Source of the DNA: Streptomyces massasporeus
Lineage (GTDB): Bacteria > Actinomycetota > Actinomycetes > Streptomycetales > Streptomycetaceae
Assembly: GCF_014648995.1 (NCBI RefSeq)
Contig: NZ_BMSE01000002.1
Span: forward strand, 558,001 to 622,000
DNA: 64,000 nucleotides
Reading direction: 5' to 3'
The first letter of the stretch is position 1; each line of letters opens with the position of its first letter. The notes under the pieces were generated by a model, which was given only the letters and a program-made list of their open reading frames with translations, was not told where the DNA came from and ran no database searches. This document shows, in pieces, positions 18,904 to 26,727 of the stretch. Position numbers and translations under genes: made by a program.

Positions 18904-20073
18904 ATGGCACTTCGATCACGTTCACGCACAGCGACCGCGACCAGTGGGCCGGGCCGTCATCCGGCGTCCGACGGGCGCGTCCGTCATCACCGACGCCCGC
19001 CTGTCGCGCGCGGGCGGGCCCGGCAGCGCCATGCCTCTGCGGAGGAACTGCGGCGGCGGGCGGGGGTGTTGTTCGGCGAGCACGCACGGCAGGCAGAGCG
19101 GGCAGGACACGCAGAGCGGGCAGAGCACGCAGGGCCGGCCGGGCCTCCTGGGCGTGCCGAGCCGGTCGAACCGGCCGGGGAGCGGCGGGAGTCGGGGCAG
19201 GGACCGCCGGGCTGGGTCGGCCTCGACGGGACTCCGCGAGGACGTGCTGGCCGCCCCGCGCTCGCGGAGCCCATGGATGGTCACCCGGAGGCGGAACCCA
19301 TGGGCGGTCTCCAGGGCGAGGACGTCCGCGTGGGTGGGGGAGTCTGGCGGGAGCGGGCCAGGTCGGCGCTGCGGGAGCGCATGCCGCTGTGGTTGCAGGC
19401 CAGGTGCGGTCTGGAGCGGCGGAGCGTGCTGGCGCTGGCGGTGGTGCTCGTCGTCGCCGCGGCCTTCGCCGTGCAGCACTTCTGGGCAGGCCGAACCCAG
19501 TCCGTGCGGCCGCCGGAGGTGGTGCGGGCGGCGGTGCCGTACGGGGTGGGGCAGGAGAGCGGGCAGACCGGAGGGAAGGACGGCCCGGGCGCCGCGCGGG
19601 CGCCTGCCGGTGCCGCCTCGGGGGCTTCCACCGGGTCCGTGAAGGCGGGGGCGCCCGAGATCGTCGTCGATGTGGGCGGCAAGGTGCGTGAACCAGGGAT
19701 CCACCGGCTGCCGGCCGGCTCGCGGGTCGCGGACGCGCTGCACGCGGCGGGCGGGGTGAAGCCCGGCACGGACACCGACGGGCTCAACCGCGCCCGGTTC
19801 CTCGTGGACGGCGAGCAGGTGATCGTCGGAGGGCCGGCTCCCGCACCGGCTCCCGGGGCGGGTGGTGGTTCGGCTCCGGGCGGCCCGGCCGGTGGGGTGG
19901 CCGGGCCGGCCACCCCCATCCCCCTCAACACGGCCACCGCGGACCAGCTCGACACCCTGCCGGGGGTCGGTCCGGTGCTGGCGCAGCACATCATCGACTA
20001 CCGCACGCAGCACGGCGGTTTCCGTTCCGTGGACGAGCTGCGCGAGGTGAATGGCATCGGCGATCCGACGTAG
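18904..20073 (+). CDS. comEA: ComEA-type DNA-binding protein, 3' end replaced by an integrated element
   Basis: A 389-residue product. A disordered Arg/Gly/Glu-rich N-terminus is followed by a membrane helix (SVLALAVVLVVAAAFAVQHF), an SLBB domain (EIVVDVGGKVREPGIHRLP…), a Gly/Pro linker and a helix–hairpin–helix pair (LNTATADQLDTLPGVGPVLA … GFRSVDELREVNGIGD). ComEA binds incoming DNA at the cell surface and hands it to ComEC. The frame ends GIGDPT at a stop inside the element. The native end, GIGD plus RRFADLRDLVRP, is at 31749–31795. The protein thus loses 12 residues after the second hairpin and gains two. ATG at 18904 is chosen; a frame open from 18817 has no ribosome-binding site. Confidence 0.85.
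   Translation: MALRSRSRTATATSGPGRHPASDGRVRHHRRPPVARGRARQRHASAEELRRRAGVLFGEHARQAERAGHAERAEHAGPAGPPGRAEPVEPAGERRESGQGPPGWVGLDGTPRGRAGRPALAEPMDGHPEAEPMGGLQGEDVRVGGGVWRERARSALRERMPLWLQARCGLERRSVLALAVVLVVAAAFAVQHFWAGRTQSVRPPEVVRAAVPYGVGQESGQTGGKDGPGAARAPAGAASGASTGSVKAGAPEIVVDVGGKVREPGIHRLPAGSRVADALHAAGGVKPGTDTDGLNRARFLVDGEQVIVGGPAPAPAPGAGGGSAPGGPAGGVAGPATPIPLNTATADQLDTLPGVGPVLAQHIIDYRTQHGGFRSVDELREVNGIGDPT
20057..20063 (+). other. attL core
   Basis: TCGGCGA within codons for GIGD of comEA. Left of it lies comEA; right of it is element DNA. The same seven bases occur at 31749–31755. The short core is typical of large serine integrases, which cross over at a central dinucleotide. The integrase start is 91 bp inside. 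Confidence 0.85.
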
Positions 20074-20153
20074 ACAGGGAGACCTCCAGGCCGGTCCGGC
20101 TTAGGCCACCCCACCCGTGGGCGGTGCCGACGTTTGTCGGAGCTATCTAGGGA

Positions 20154-21647
20154 ATGGCCTACCTTCCAGACCAGCGCATAGCACGACATGTCTGGATGGT
20201 GGTCTCAGTGGACGCCACGCCGCAGCGAGCGGTCCTGCTCGTACGAATAAGTGACGACAAGGCCGAGGACGCGGCAGGCGTCGGCCGTCAGGAAGCGGAC
20301 GGCCGCAAGCTGGGCGACCGTCTGGGGTGGGGTATCGCCGAGGTGCTCGTCGAGAACGACACCTCCGCCTTCAAGCGTCGCAAGATCAAGCTTCCAGACG
20401 GCACCACGGCCCTCCGGACCGTCCGGCCGAAGTTCCGTACTGCACTCGACAAGCTCAGTTCCGGGGAACGTGACGGACTGCTTGCGTACGACCTCGACCG
20501 CATCGCCCGCGACCCACGCGACCTCGAAGACCTGATCGACGTGGTGGAGTCCCACGACCCTCGCATCCCCGTCCAGAGCGTGACGGGGTCGCTTCGGCTC
20601 TCCAACGACGCCGACGTGACCATGGCCCGCGTCATGGTTGCCGTCGCCAACAAGGCCAGCCGCGACACCCGCCGACGCGTCGCCCGCAAGCATGTGGAGC
20701 TGGCGGCCGAGGGGAAGTGGAACGGCGGCGGCTTCAGGGGCTACGGCTTCACCCGCAAGGGCATGGAGATCATCCAGGAAGAGGCCAAGGTCATCCGAGA
20801 CATCGCCGCATGGGTGCTGGACGGCCGCTCCCTCAACTGGATCAAGGACGTACTGAATCGCCTGAAGGTGCCCACGGTCACCGGAAAACCGTGGAACGCA
20901 CGGAGTGTCCGGAGCGTCGTCACCAAGCCGTCTGTGGCCGGGTTGAGGGCTCACAGAGGCGAAATCGTCGGCCCCGGCCAGTGGGAGGCGATCCTCGACC
21001 GCGCCACATGGGAGGCCGTCTGCGCCACGTTGGCGGGACGGGTGCGCAACGTCGATCTGACCCTGAAGCGGTGGCTCACGGGCGTCCTGCACTGCTCTCA
21101 GTGTCACCGTGAGATCTCTGGTGCGCAGGGCAACGGCGGCCCCCGGTACTGGTGCTCGACGCCGCACGGTGGCTGCGGAAAGATCGCCGTCAACGCGGCC
21201 AAGGCCGAGGCGGAGGTCGAGCGGCAGGTGCTCGACCTCATCACCCGGCCGCGCATCCTTGAACGGCTGGATCACATCAGCCGCAGCGAGGTGACCGATG
21301 ACGCCCGGCGTGAGCTGGTCGACGATGAAGCCCAGTTGAAGGAGCTCGCCGGGATGTGGGCACGCAAGGAAATGACCCTGGGCGAGTACCGCGAGGCGCG
21401 GAAGATCATCGAAGACCGGGTCAAGGGCTCCCGCGCCCTGATCAACGCGTCGGCCCCGCGTGCCCTGCGCCGCCTGCTGGCCGGGGACGTGCGTGCCAAC
21501 TGGGCGGCGCTGTCGGCGGCGGACAAGCGTGACATCGTGCTGACCCTGGTGCCCGAGGGGTACGAGGTGCTGCCGCACGACCGCTCGCGCGGTAATCCGT
21601 TCCAGCCCGAGCGCCTGCGGCCCGAGCACGTCACCTCAGCGGCGTGA
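20154..21647 (+). CDS. int: Large serine recombinase (integrase)
   Basis: A 497-residue recombinase. The catalytic serine is Ser33 in LLVRISDD (counted from ATG 20154), and the conserved arginine helix is in YDLDRIARDPRDLED. A recombinase domain follows (GGGFRGYGF, SVRSVVTKPSVAGLRAH), then a zinc ribbon (LHCSQCHREISG … YWCSTPHGGCGK, about 320–350) and a C-terminal coiled coil. These proteins integrate phage and mobile DNA between attP and attB without host factors and need a directionality factor for excision. Starts at 20196 or 20208 are also possible. It is placed immediately inside attL, as usual. Confidence 0.95.
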   Translation: MAYLPDQRIARHVWMVVSVDATPQRAVLLVRISDDKAEDAAGVGRQEADGRKLGDRLGWGIAEVLVENDTSAFKRRKIKLPDGTTALRTVRPKFRTALDKLSSGERDGLLAYDLDRIARDPRDLEDLIDVVESHDPRIPVQSVTGSLRLSNDADVTMARVMVAVANKASRDTRRRVARKHVELAAEGKWNGGGFRGYGFTRKGMEIIQEEAKVIRDIAAWVLDGRSLNWIKDVLNRLKVPTVTGKPWNARSVRSVVTKPSVAGLRAHRGEIVGPGQWEAILDRATWEAVCATLAGRVRNVDLTLKRWLTGVLHCSQCHREISGAQGNGGPRYWCSTPHGGCGKIAVNAAKAEAEVERQVLDLITRPRILERLDHISRSEVTDDARRELVDDEAQLKELAGMWARKEMTLGEYREARKIIEDRVKGSRALINASAPRALRRLLAGDVRANWAALSAADKRDIVLTLVPEGYEVLPHDRSRGNPFQPERLRPEHVTSAA

Positions 21648-22026
21648 GGCCCCGTCGTCGTCCTCCAAAGAACGAGGGCGACACCCTCGAAGTGCTCAAC
21701 GTCGACCAGCTTTGAGCGAAGGTCTCCTCTTCAAGATCCACCGTCCTGACATTGAGGAGTCCAACCGGAGGTTCAAAGCAGCCCTTCGCCTTTGGTGTTG
21801 TGGGAGGTCAAGGCCCGGACGGTCCCACGAGGAACGTCACTCGACGCCTACTGAGCGGCACACCGACCCCGCCGGGGTCTGTGCATGGGATGGCCTGGCG
21901 TGTTTTGGAGATGAGGTGCATAGCGGGGCAATACGGGTCTGCACCCCGAGCGGCACGCGGAGTCAATGTCGCGGGGGCGGCAGAGGCTAGTCGTCAACCG
22001 CTAAGCCCACCAGGGAGGAGACGCCA
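21648..22026. other. Non-coding stretch between the integrase and XRE genes
   Basis: About 380 bp without a convincing gene; the open frames here have poor codon bias. CGAGGG (21673–21678) and CCCTCG (21684–21689) form a hairpin 25 bp after the integrase stop, a possible terminator. The promoter of the XRE operon should lie in its right part, before the strong GGGAGGAG at 22013–22020. Confidence 0.5.
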
Positions 22027-22245
22027 ATGCTTCCCGATGTTCCGTTCTCCGGCCGGAAGCTCCGGACAGTCCGCAAGGCCAAGGGGATGACGATCCTCGG
22101 ACTGTCTCACGCAGCCGGATCTACGCCCGCCACCATCGCCAACTACGAACACGGCCGCTTCCGACCGGCCACTCCCGACCGGCTGTCTCGTCTCGCCACT
22201 GCACTGGGCGTGAGCGTCGAGGACCTCCTCGACGACGCCGCATGA
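22027..22245 (+). CDS. XRE-family helix-turn-helix regulator (72 aa)
   Basis: A 72-residue protein that is nearly all one Cro/C1-type domain: KLRTVRKAKGMTILGLSHAA, then the recognition helix region TPATIANYEHGRFRP and RLATALGVSVEDLL. A strong ribosome-binding site (GGGAGGAG) precedes the ATG. Its size and position just after the integrase fit a control protein of the element. Its stop overlaps the next start (ATGA), so it leads a coupled three-gene unit. Confidence 0.88.
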   Translation: MLPDVPFSGRKLRTVRKAKGMTILGLSHAAGSTPATIANYEHGRFRPATPDRLSRLATALGVSVEDLLDDAA

Positions 22246-22388
22246 GGGCCGACGACGAGCGCCCCGACAACCCCCTCGTGCATGCCGTAGGCGACCTGTC
22301 GGACACCCAAATCCGGAGGCTTGCCGCGCTGCTGCGACTCGGAGAGGGGCGGGACCGGGACTCCGAACGACACGAGGAGGCGGCGTGA
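22242..22388 (+). CDS. Mini-protein overlapping the XRE gene (48 aa)
   Basis: A 48-residue frame that starts inside the XRE stop (ATGA at 22242–22245) and ends inside the next start (GTGA at 22385–22388). The product is acidic at both ends with a central helix SDTQIRRLAALLRLGEG. The double four-base overlap is strong evidence that it is translated. No family is recognised. Confidence 0.65.
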   Translation: MRADDERPDNPLVHAVGDLSDTQIRRLAALLRLGEGRDRDSERHEEAA

Positions 22389-22630
22389 CTCGAAGGCAAC
22401 TGGCCACCTTCCACCCCGCCGAGTGGCTCGACGGCTGCGTGCCGACGACCCGTGCCGACGTGCTGGCCGCGTTCGCCGCCTGGCGCCGAGCCCGGAGGTC
22501 GCACCGGCGGGAACGGGCGGCGTGCGGCGAACCGCCGGTGTCGGCGTGGTTCGAGGCCCAGCAGTTCGCGGAGGCGCTGGCGGCCCTGGCAGCAAGCAAC
22601 GACGACGACGAAAAGCCGCCCAGATCGTGA
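22385..22630 (+). CDS. Small helical protein, third gene of the XRE unit (81 aa)
   Basis: An 81-residue protein starting with GTG at the GTGA overlap. A basic central helix (VLAAFAAWRRARRSHRRERA) is followed by an Ala/Glu helix and an acidic tail. It could bind nucleic acid or the XRE protein. A strong hairpin begins three bases after its stop and separates this unit from the ATPase gene. Confidence 0.65.
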   Translation: MTRRQLATFHPAEWLDGCVPTTRADVLAAFAAWRRARRSHRRERAACGEPPVSAWFEAQQFAEALAALAASNDDDEKPPRS

Positions 22631-22632
22631 CA

Positions 22633-22659
22633 CCGCCCCCGGCCGGTAACCGGGGGCGG
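22633..22659 (+). terminator. GC hairpin between the regulator unit and the ATPase gene
   Basis: CCGCCCCCGG (22633–22642) and CCGGGGGCGG (22650–22659) form a perfect 10-bp stem with a 7-nt loop. The position suggests termination or attenuation of the XRE transcript before the ATPase gene at 22698. Confidence 0.65.
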
Positions 22660-22697
22660 CATCCCACATCAACACGACCCGCAAGAAAGTCGAGCAG

Positions 22698-23873
22698 ATG
22701 ATCAATTGGATACCGAATAATACCGCCCCTCGTCCTAGCCTCGCCTTCACCGATCCGCCGGCGTACAACCGCATCAGCTTCCTCGCCGACCACGCGGCGA
22801 TGCTCACCGAGGAGGGCCAAGCCAAAGTCCGCGCGTCGGTCGAGCTCGCGCACTTGGCCGCGTTCGACGAGGCGCTGCGCATTGCCACGGACAAGGCAAC
22901 GGAGGGCACGTACGGGAAGCTGGTCCGGGCGCTCGTCGATGCCTCCGACGTCGACTTGCTGCCCGATCCGGAGCCGCTCATCGACGCCATCCTCGACAGG
23001 GACACCCTTGTGTGGATGTACGGGCCGCCTGCCTCATACAAGTCGTTCCTGGCACTCCACATGAGCGGGTGCGTGGTCACAGGGGACCGCTTCTGCGGCC
23101 ATGCCGTGATGCGCACCGGGACGGTCCTCTACCTCTGCGCCGAGGGCAAGCGCGGTCTCAAGAAGCGCGTGAAGGCGTGGGAGCGGCACCACGGCAAGAC
23201 GATGAAAGGGGTCAAGTTCCTCCCCGTGGCCGTCCAACTCCTCGATGACGAGCAGGTCGACGCCCTTGTCCGGCTGTGCGGGGAGACCGGCCCCGTGCTA
23301 GTCGTGATCGATACTCAGTCGCGGTGCACGGTCGGCATGGACGAGAACTCCAACGGCCAGATGGGGCAACTGGTGGACGCCGCAGACCGGATACGGAAGG
23401 CGACGGGGGCGTGTGTGCTGCTCCTCCACCACACCGGACGGGACGGCAAGGGGCTGCGCGGGGCGTCGGCCATGGACGGCGCTGCCGACGCAATGATCAA
23501 AGTCGAGGCCGACAAGGGCGCGGGCGCGGTGACGATGTCCAGCGGCAAGCAGAAGGACTCCGCCGAATTCCCGCCCATCACGCTACGTGTCCAGGTGGAA
23601 GCGGAGAGCCTCATCTTGTCTCACGAGCCCGTAAGAATTTCCACCGGGGGTGAAGGGGAAGTTCTCAGGGTTCTCACCGAATGTTTCACGACGGCGGCAG
23701 CTAGCCCGAGCAAGATCATCGAACTCGCGGACGCATCCAAAGCGACCGTGTACCGCGCCCTAGAGTCCCTGGTCGCAAAGGGTGCAGTGATCAACTCTGG
23801 CAGCAAGACGCGACCGCAGTACAGCCTCGCCCAAGGGCAAGATCAGATCCCAAATTCTCACTCGTCTAACTGA
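22698..23873 (+). CDS. RepA-like AAA/RecA-fold ATPase
   Basis: A 391-residue protein. Walker A is GPPASYKSF (residues 109–117), Walker B is VLVVID (200–205), followed by a sensor-like LLLHHTGRDGKGLRGASAM. The order matches RepA-type helicase/loader proteins of plasmids and elements (RecA-fold AAA_25 group). The last 65 residues include a winged-helix-like stretch (PSKIIELADASKATVYRALESLVAKG). I infer that it drives replication of the excised element. Iteron-like TTCTCA repeats start within its 3' end and continue past the stop. Confidence 0.8.
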   Translation: MINWIPNNTAPRPSLAFTDPPAYNRISFLADHAAMLTEEGQAKVRASVELAHLAAFDEALRIATDKATEGTYGKLVRALVDASDVDLLPDPEPLIDAILDRDTLVWMYGPPASYKSFLALHMSGCVVTGDRFCGHAVMRTGTVLYLCAEGKRGLKKRVKAWERHHGKTMKGVKFLPVAVQLLDDEQVDALVRLCGETGPVLVVIDTQSRCTVGMDENSNGQMGQLVDAADRIRKATGACVLLLHHTGRDGKGLRGASAMDGAADAMIKVEADKGAGAVTMSSGKQKDSAEFPPITLRVQVEAESLILSHEPVRISTGGEGEVLRVLTECFTTAAASPSKIIELADASKATVYRALESLVAKGAVINSGSKTRPQYSLAQGQDQIPNSHSSN

Positions 23874-23937
23874 GGTTTCTCATCGGCCGTCAAATTCTCA
23901 CGGCCCCCCATCCCTAGATGGGGCCGGGACGAGAAAC
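23851..23937. repeat. Iteron-like repeats and hairpin after the ATPase gene (candidate origin)
   Basis: CAAATTCTCAC occurs at 23851–23861 and 23891–23901, exactly 40 bp apart. TTCTCA recurs at 23877–23882, and GTTCTCA twice upstream near 23661 and 23670. An inverted GAGAAAC lies at 23931–23937. A hairpin CCCCATC/GATGGGG (23906–23923) sits between. Spacing near whole helical turns beside a replication ATPase suggests an origin. Confidence 0.5.
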
Positions 23938-23976
23938 TTCGCCGACATCGATACCAACACCGAAAAGGAAAGGGCT

Positions 23977-24204
23977 ATGAACCCTGTCTATGATGCCATT
24001 TACAAGATCGGCGACGACATTCAATTCCTCCCCGTCATTCGCTGGACCGAAGACGGGAAGCCCCTGGTCGTCGACGAGGCCACCGGCCAGTTGGTCGAAG
24101 CGCGGTCGCTCCCTGGATTTGTCCAGCTGGCCGAGAACCGCCACTGGCGCTTCAAGGCCCGCTCTGGGCGCCCTGAGACCAAGGGTGGGCGGTGGCCGAG
24201 GTGA
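23977..24204 (+). CDS. Small hypothetical protein (75 aa)
   Basis: A 75-residue protein with a good ribosome-binding site (AAAAGGAAAGG) before the ATG. The start, MNPVYDAIYKIGDD, and the later EATGQLVEARSLPGFVQLAE look like a folded small domain, and the end is basic. The gene overlaps the next by 13 bp. No family is recognised. Confidence 0.6.
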   Translation: MNPVYDAIYKIGDDIQFLPVIRWTEDGKPLVVDEATGQLVEARSLPGFVQLAENRHWRFKARSGRPETKGGRWPR

Positions 24205-24560
24205 TGGCCGCAGCCTTTCCTCCGGGGTCGCCAGAGGCAAACCTGGTCCACTTCGCCGTGATGGCGGTCTTGTCGAGCGACCCAGCCCGATTTGCGCGAC
24301 GACTGAACCTCGTCCAAAGGCAGGAACTACGGCACATCGCCGATGAACTCGTCCAGCGGAAGACAGAAATGCGTCCGGACTCGGACACTGGGCGACACTT
24401 GATAAGTGCAGCAGATACCGCCGAAATCCTTCGGGTGACAGCGCGGACAGTTACGCGCAGGGCAGTCCAACTGGGCGGCACCCAGATTGGCGGCCGGTGG
24501 TTTTTCGACAAGGCCTATGTGCTGGAGAAGGCGAGAGAGGTAAACGGGTATGGAGCGTAA
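24192..24560 (+). CDS. Excisionase-like helix-turn-helix protein (122 aa)
   Basis: A 122-residue protein. The C-terminal 50 residues (ISAADTAEILRVTARTVTRR … GGTQIGGRWFFDKAYVLE) form a MerR/excisionase-type winged helix: helix-turn-helix followed by a wing ending in a Trp. Proteins like this act as recombination directionality factors or regulators. The N-terminal half is helical. The GTG at 24192 overlaps the preceding gene, and the stop overlaps the prohead protease gene by 11 bp. A role in controlling excision is inferred. Confidence 0.7.
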   Translation: MAEVMAAAFPPGSPEANLVHFAVMAVLSSDPARFARRLNLVQRQELRHIADELVQRKTEMRPDSDTGRHLISAADTAEILRVTARTVTRRAVQLGGTQIGGRWFFDKAYVLEKAREVNGYGA

Positions 24561-25548
24561 GACCTACGAGGCGGCGGACGTTGAGCTCAAATCGACCGGT
24601 ACCAGGGGTGAAGTATTGGCGGCGTTCTCAATTTTCAACGAAGTCGACAGCGATGCGGACGTTGTGCTGCCGGAGGCGATACCTCACGGAATTGAGGTCC
24701 CCATGTCAGCCTTCAACCATAAGAGTTGGGAGGGGGCGCTACCCGTCGGCAAGGGAGTTGTTAGCGTCGACAGCCGGCGAGCGACGTTTACTGCGAAGTT
24801 CTTCGATACGACGGGCGGGCGGGACACTTACGAGACCCTGCGGCAACTCGGTCCTTTGGCACAGTGGAGCTGGGGATTCGACGTAACCGAAAGCGAACGC
24901 GGCACGTTCGAAGGCCGCCGCGTCAGATTCATCAAGAGGGTGCGGCTCTACGAGGTTAGTCCCGTTCTCGTCGGCGCGAACCAGAACACGCGCACCCTGG
25001 CTATCAAGAGCGCGGATGCCACTCGCGCCGATCTGCTGCGGATCCGGGAGAACCTGTACCGCGAGGTGCTGGCCGATTCCAAGCGTCGTTTCGAGGACGA
25101 CTGCCGCCGTGAAGCTATGCAGAGTGAGGTGGAGCGTTTGCACGACAACTACGTCAAGGCCGTGGGCGTCGGCTACAGCTACGACCGCGAATCGATCGTG
25201 CCGGGGGCGGTCCGCGCCGCCGCACGTGCCGCCGTCGGCGTCTATGCCGCTGAACTTGGTCTTGACCGTAACCAAATCAGGATTCGTTGGTTCTCGGCGG
25301 AGGATGACACGGGCGCAGCGATGAAGGGCGAGTTCGTTGATTTCTGGTCGGAGAGGCCACTCCTCGGACGGTGCCGTCCCAAGATGACACCCAATGTCAT
25401 CGAACTCAACTCCTCCCTTACGGAAGACGACTGCTGGAACGTCGTTCCCCATGAGTTGAAGCATCTCTCTGACCCCGAAGCGTCAGAAGAGGACGTGCGT
25501 CTTTACGAGAGCCGGGTACGGCTGGAACGGATGGGTTACTCAGCATGA
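24550..25548 (+). CDS. HK97-type prohead protease with C-terminal HEXXH region
   Basis: A 332-residue protein. Residues 1–150 match the HK97 prohead (U35) protease: EVDSDADVVLPEAI, catalytic-type His57 in SAFNHKSWEG, Ser107 in AQWSWGF, and the signature EVSPVLVGANQNT (135–147). Residues 155–205 are helical. Residues 205–332 add a region with HELKH at 301–305, the zinc-binding HEXXH motif. Prohead proteases normally cut scaffold and capsid proteins, yet no capsid gene is present. Such a fusion could act on the capsid of another phage. The stop overlaps the next start (ATGA). Confidence 0.85.
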   Translation: MERKTYEAADVELKSTGTRGEVLAAFSIFNEVDSDADVVLPEAIPHGIEVPMSAFNHKSWEGALPVGKGVVSVDSRRATFTAKFFDTTGGRDTYETLRQLGPLAQWSWGFDVTESERGTFEGRRVRFIKRVRLYEVSPVLVGANQNTRTLAIKSADATRADLLRIRENLYREVLADSKRRFEDDCRREAMQSEVERLHDNYVKAVGVGYSYDRESIVPGAVRAAARAAVGVYAAELGLDRNQIRIRWFSAEDDTGAAMKGEFVDFWSERPLLGRCRPKMTPNVIELNSSLTEDDCWNVVPHELKHLSDPEASEEDVRLYESRVRLERMGYSA

Positions 25549-25766
25549 ATAACATCGACGACCGGCGGCGCGGCCCGTCGAAGACGGAACTCAAGCAGCA
25601 GGAACTCCGCGAGGTGTTGCACCTCTCAGAGGACTTGCACGAACTCGAATCCAACGCCCGAACCCTGCTGCGCAGCGTACTGCTCAACAGGGATATCCCG
25701 GAGACGCAGTACCTCATCGACGTGGTGAGGCGCGCGAAGGAAATCTATCTGACCGAGGGGCGATGA
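25545..25766 (+). CDS. Small helical protein (73 aa)
   Basis: A 73-residue mostly helical, charged protein (LKQQELREVLHLSEDLHELE, later YLIDVVRRAKEIYLTEGR). Four-base overlaps at both ends with the protease gene and the next gene imply co-translation. Family unknown. Size and position suit a structural accessory or inhibitor of the protease, which is a guess. Confidence 0.65.
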   Translation: MNNIDDRRRGPSKTELKQQELREVLHLSEDLHELESNARTLLRSVLLNRDIPETQYLIDVVRRAKEIYLTEGR

Positions 25767-26338
25767 CGATGCGAACTCCCCAACAAAACAAGTCCGTTCG
25801 TGCGCCGAGGACCAAGGCCGGCGCCTCTGTCGCGTGCCCTAAGCCGGGGCCCTGTGGCGACGGCTGGGCCATCGACGGGAAGGGCGCCAACGCTGGTGTT
25901 GCCGTGGCATTTTACTGCCGGACCCATGGCCGTTCCGACCTGGTTCACGTCCGCCCTACGTCCGACCTCATAACGGAGGCGGAGGCGGCGGCCATTGCGG
26001 AACACGCGCCGCTCGTCGAGGCGGCCCAGAAGGCCGAATCCGAGGCCGAGACCGCATATGAGGCGGCGTCGAAAACCTGGGCGGACTCAGAGTTGGCTGT
26101 ACGCGCCGCCGAGGCGCAGGACGCAGAGGCACGGTGGCGGGCGCAGCACGCGGGACAGCGGGCCTCGCAGCATCCCCAACTGGCCAGACTTCGGGGCGAA
26201 CTCGCAAATCGGCGGGACGAGTTGAGGGAAGCGGAAAGGGCTTTGTCGAGGGCCAGGGGCAAGGCGGGGCAGGCAATGCGCGCTGCTGAACAGGCGCGGC
26301 GCGTTGCCCGAGATCGGGAGATATGGCCGGACGCGTGA
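25763..26338 (+). CDS. Coiled-coil protein with N-terminal Cys motif (191 aa)
   Basis: A 191-residue protein. The first 60 residues include CPKPGPCGDGW and a later FYCRTHGRSD, possibly a small metal site. The rest is a long Ala/Glu/Arg helix (about 70–185) that should form a coiled coil. The length and helical form recall phage scaffold proteins, but nothing more specific is visible. It is the last gene of the overlapped set that begins at 23977, and a hairpin follows. Confidence 0.65.
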   Translation: MTMRTPQQNKSVRAPRTKAGASVACPKPGPCGDGWAIDGKGANAGVAVAFYCRTHGRSDLVHVRPTSDLITEAEAAAIAEHAPLVEAAQKAESEAETAYEAASKTWADSELAVRAAEAQDAEARWRAQHAGQRASQHPQLARLRGELANRRDELREAERALSRARGKAGQAMRAAEQARRVARDREIWPDA

Positions 26339-26367
26339 GACGACGAGGGAAGCGGAAGAGCGTGCAC

Positions 26368-26405
26368 CCCCCAACCTGCCCCCTCGGGAGTGGGCGGGTT
26401 GGGGG
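26368..26405 (+). terminator. Hairpin after the coiled-coil gene
   Basis: CCCCCAACC (26368–26376) and GGTTGGGGG (26397–26405) pair perfectly, with extra pairing inside. The hairpin lies 30 bp after the stop codon. Confidence 0.6.
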
Positions 26406-26439
26406 TGGGGTGCCCCCTTCCCATCCCCACCCACCCACT

Positions 26440-26727
26440 CGTTCCTATGCCTCTTCGTACCTTCTTCAGTCTTGAATCAACAATCAAATTCAATCACAAA
26501 TTGAAAAAACACCTAAAGGAAAAATAGTTTGATTTCGTTCGAGGTCGAGCGCGCCCCCCGGCTGCGGGGTACGGCGCGCTTAGGGATGGGGGGGGGAGGG
26601 GGGTCGACTCAATTTCAAGCCGCTCCGACCCGACCCGACCTCGAACGCGTTTTTTCCCGGACCCCAAAAAAGCTGGCTGGTTACTCGCGGCGTCGCATGG
26701 TTGGCGATGGCCCCAAGCCAGAGCAAG
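26440..26727. other. AT-rich / G-run non-coding island in the element
   Basis: No gene. From 26461 to 26535 the DNA is strongly AT-rich, with a TTCAAT/ATTGAA inverted repeat (26489–26505). A G-run block follows (26583–26603: three, nine and six Gs separated by one or two bases). TTTTTT (26650–26655) and AAAAAA (26666–26671) flank a GC segment, a possible bidirectional terminator for the minus-strand gene ending at 26728. The AT island could be an unwinding or regulatory site. Confidence 0.45.

Noticed and set aside
21712..22090. Short open frames between the integrase and XRE genes
   Set aside because: No ribosome-binding site, poor codon bias and no coupling to neighbours.
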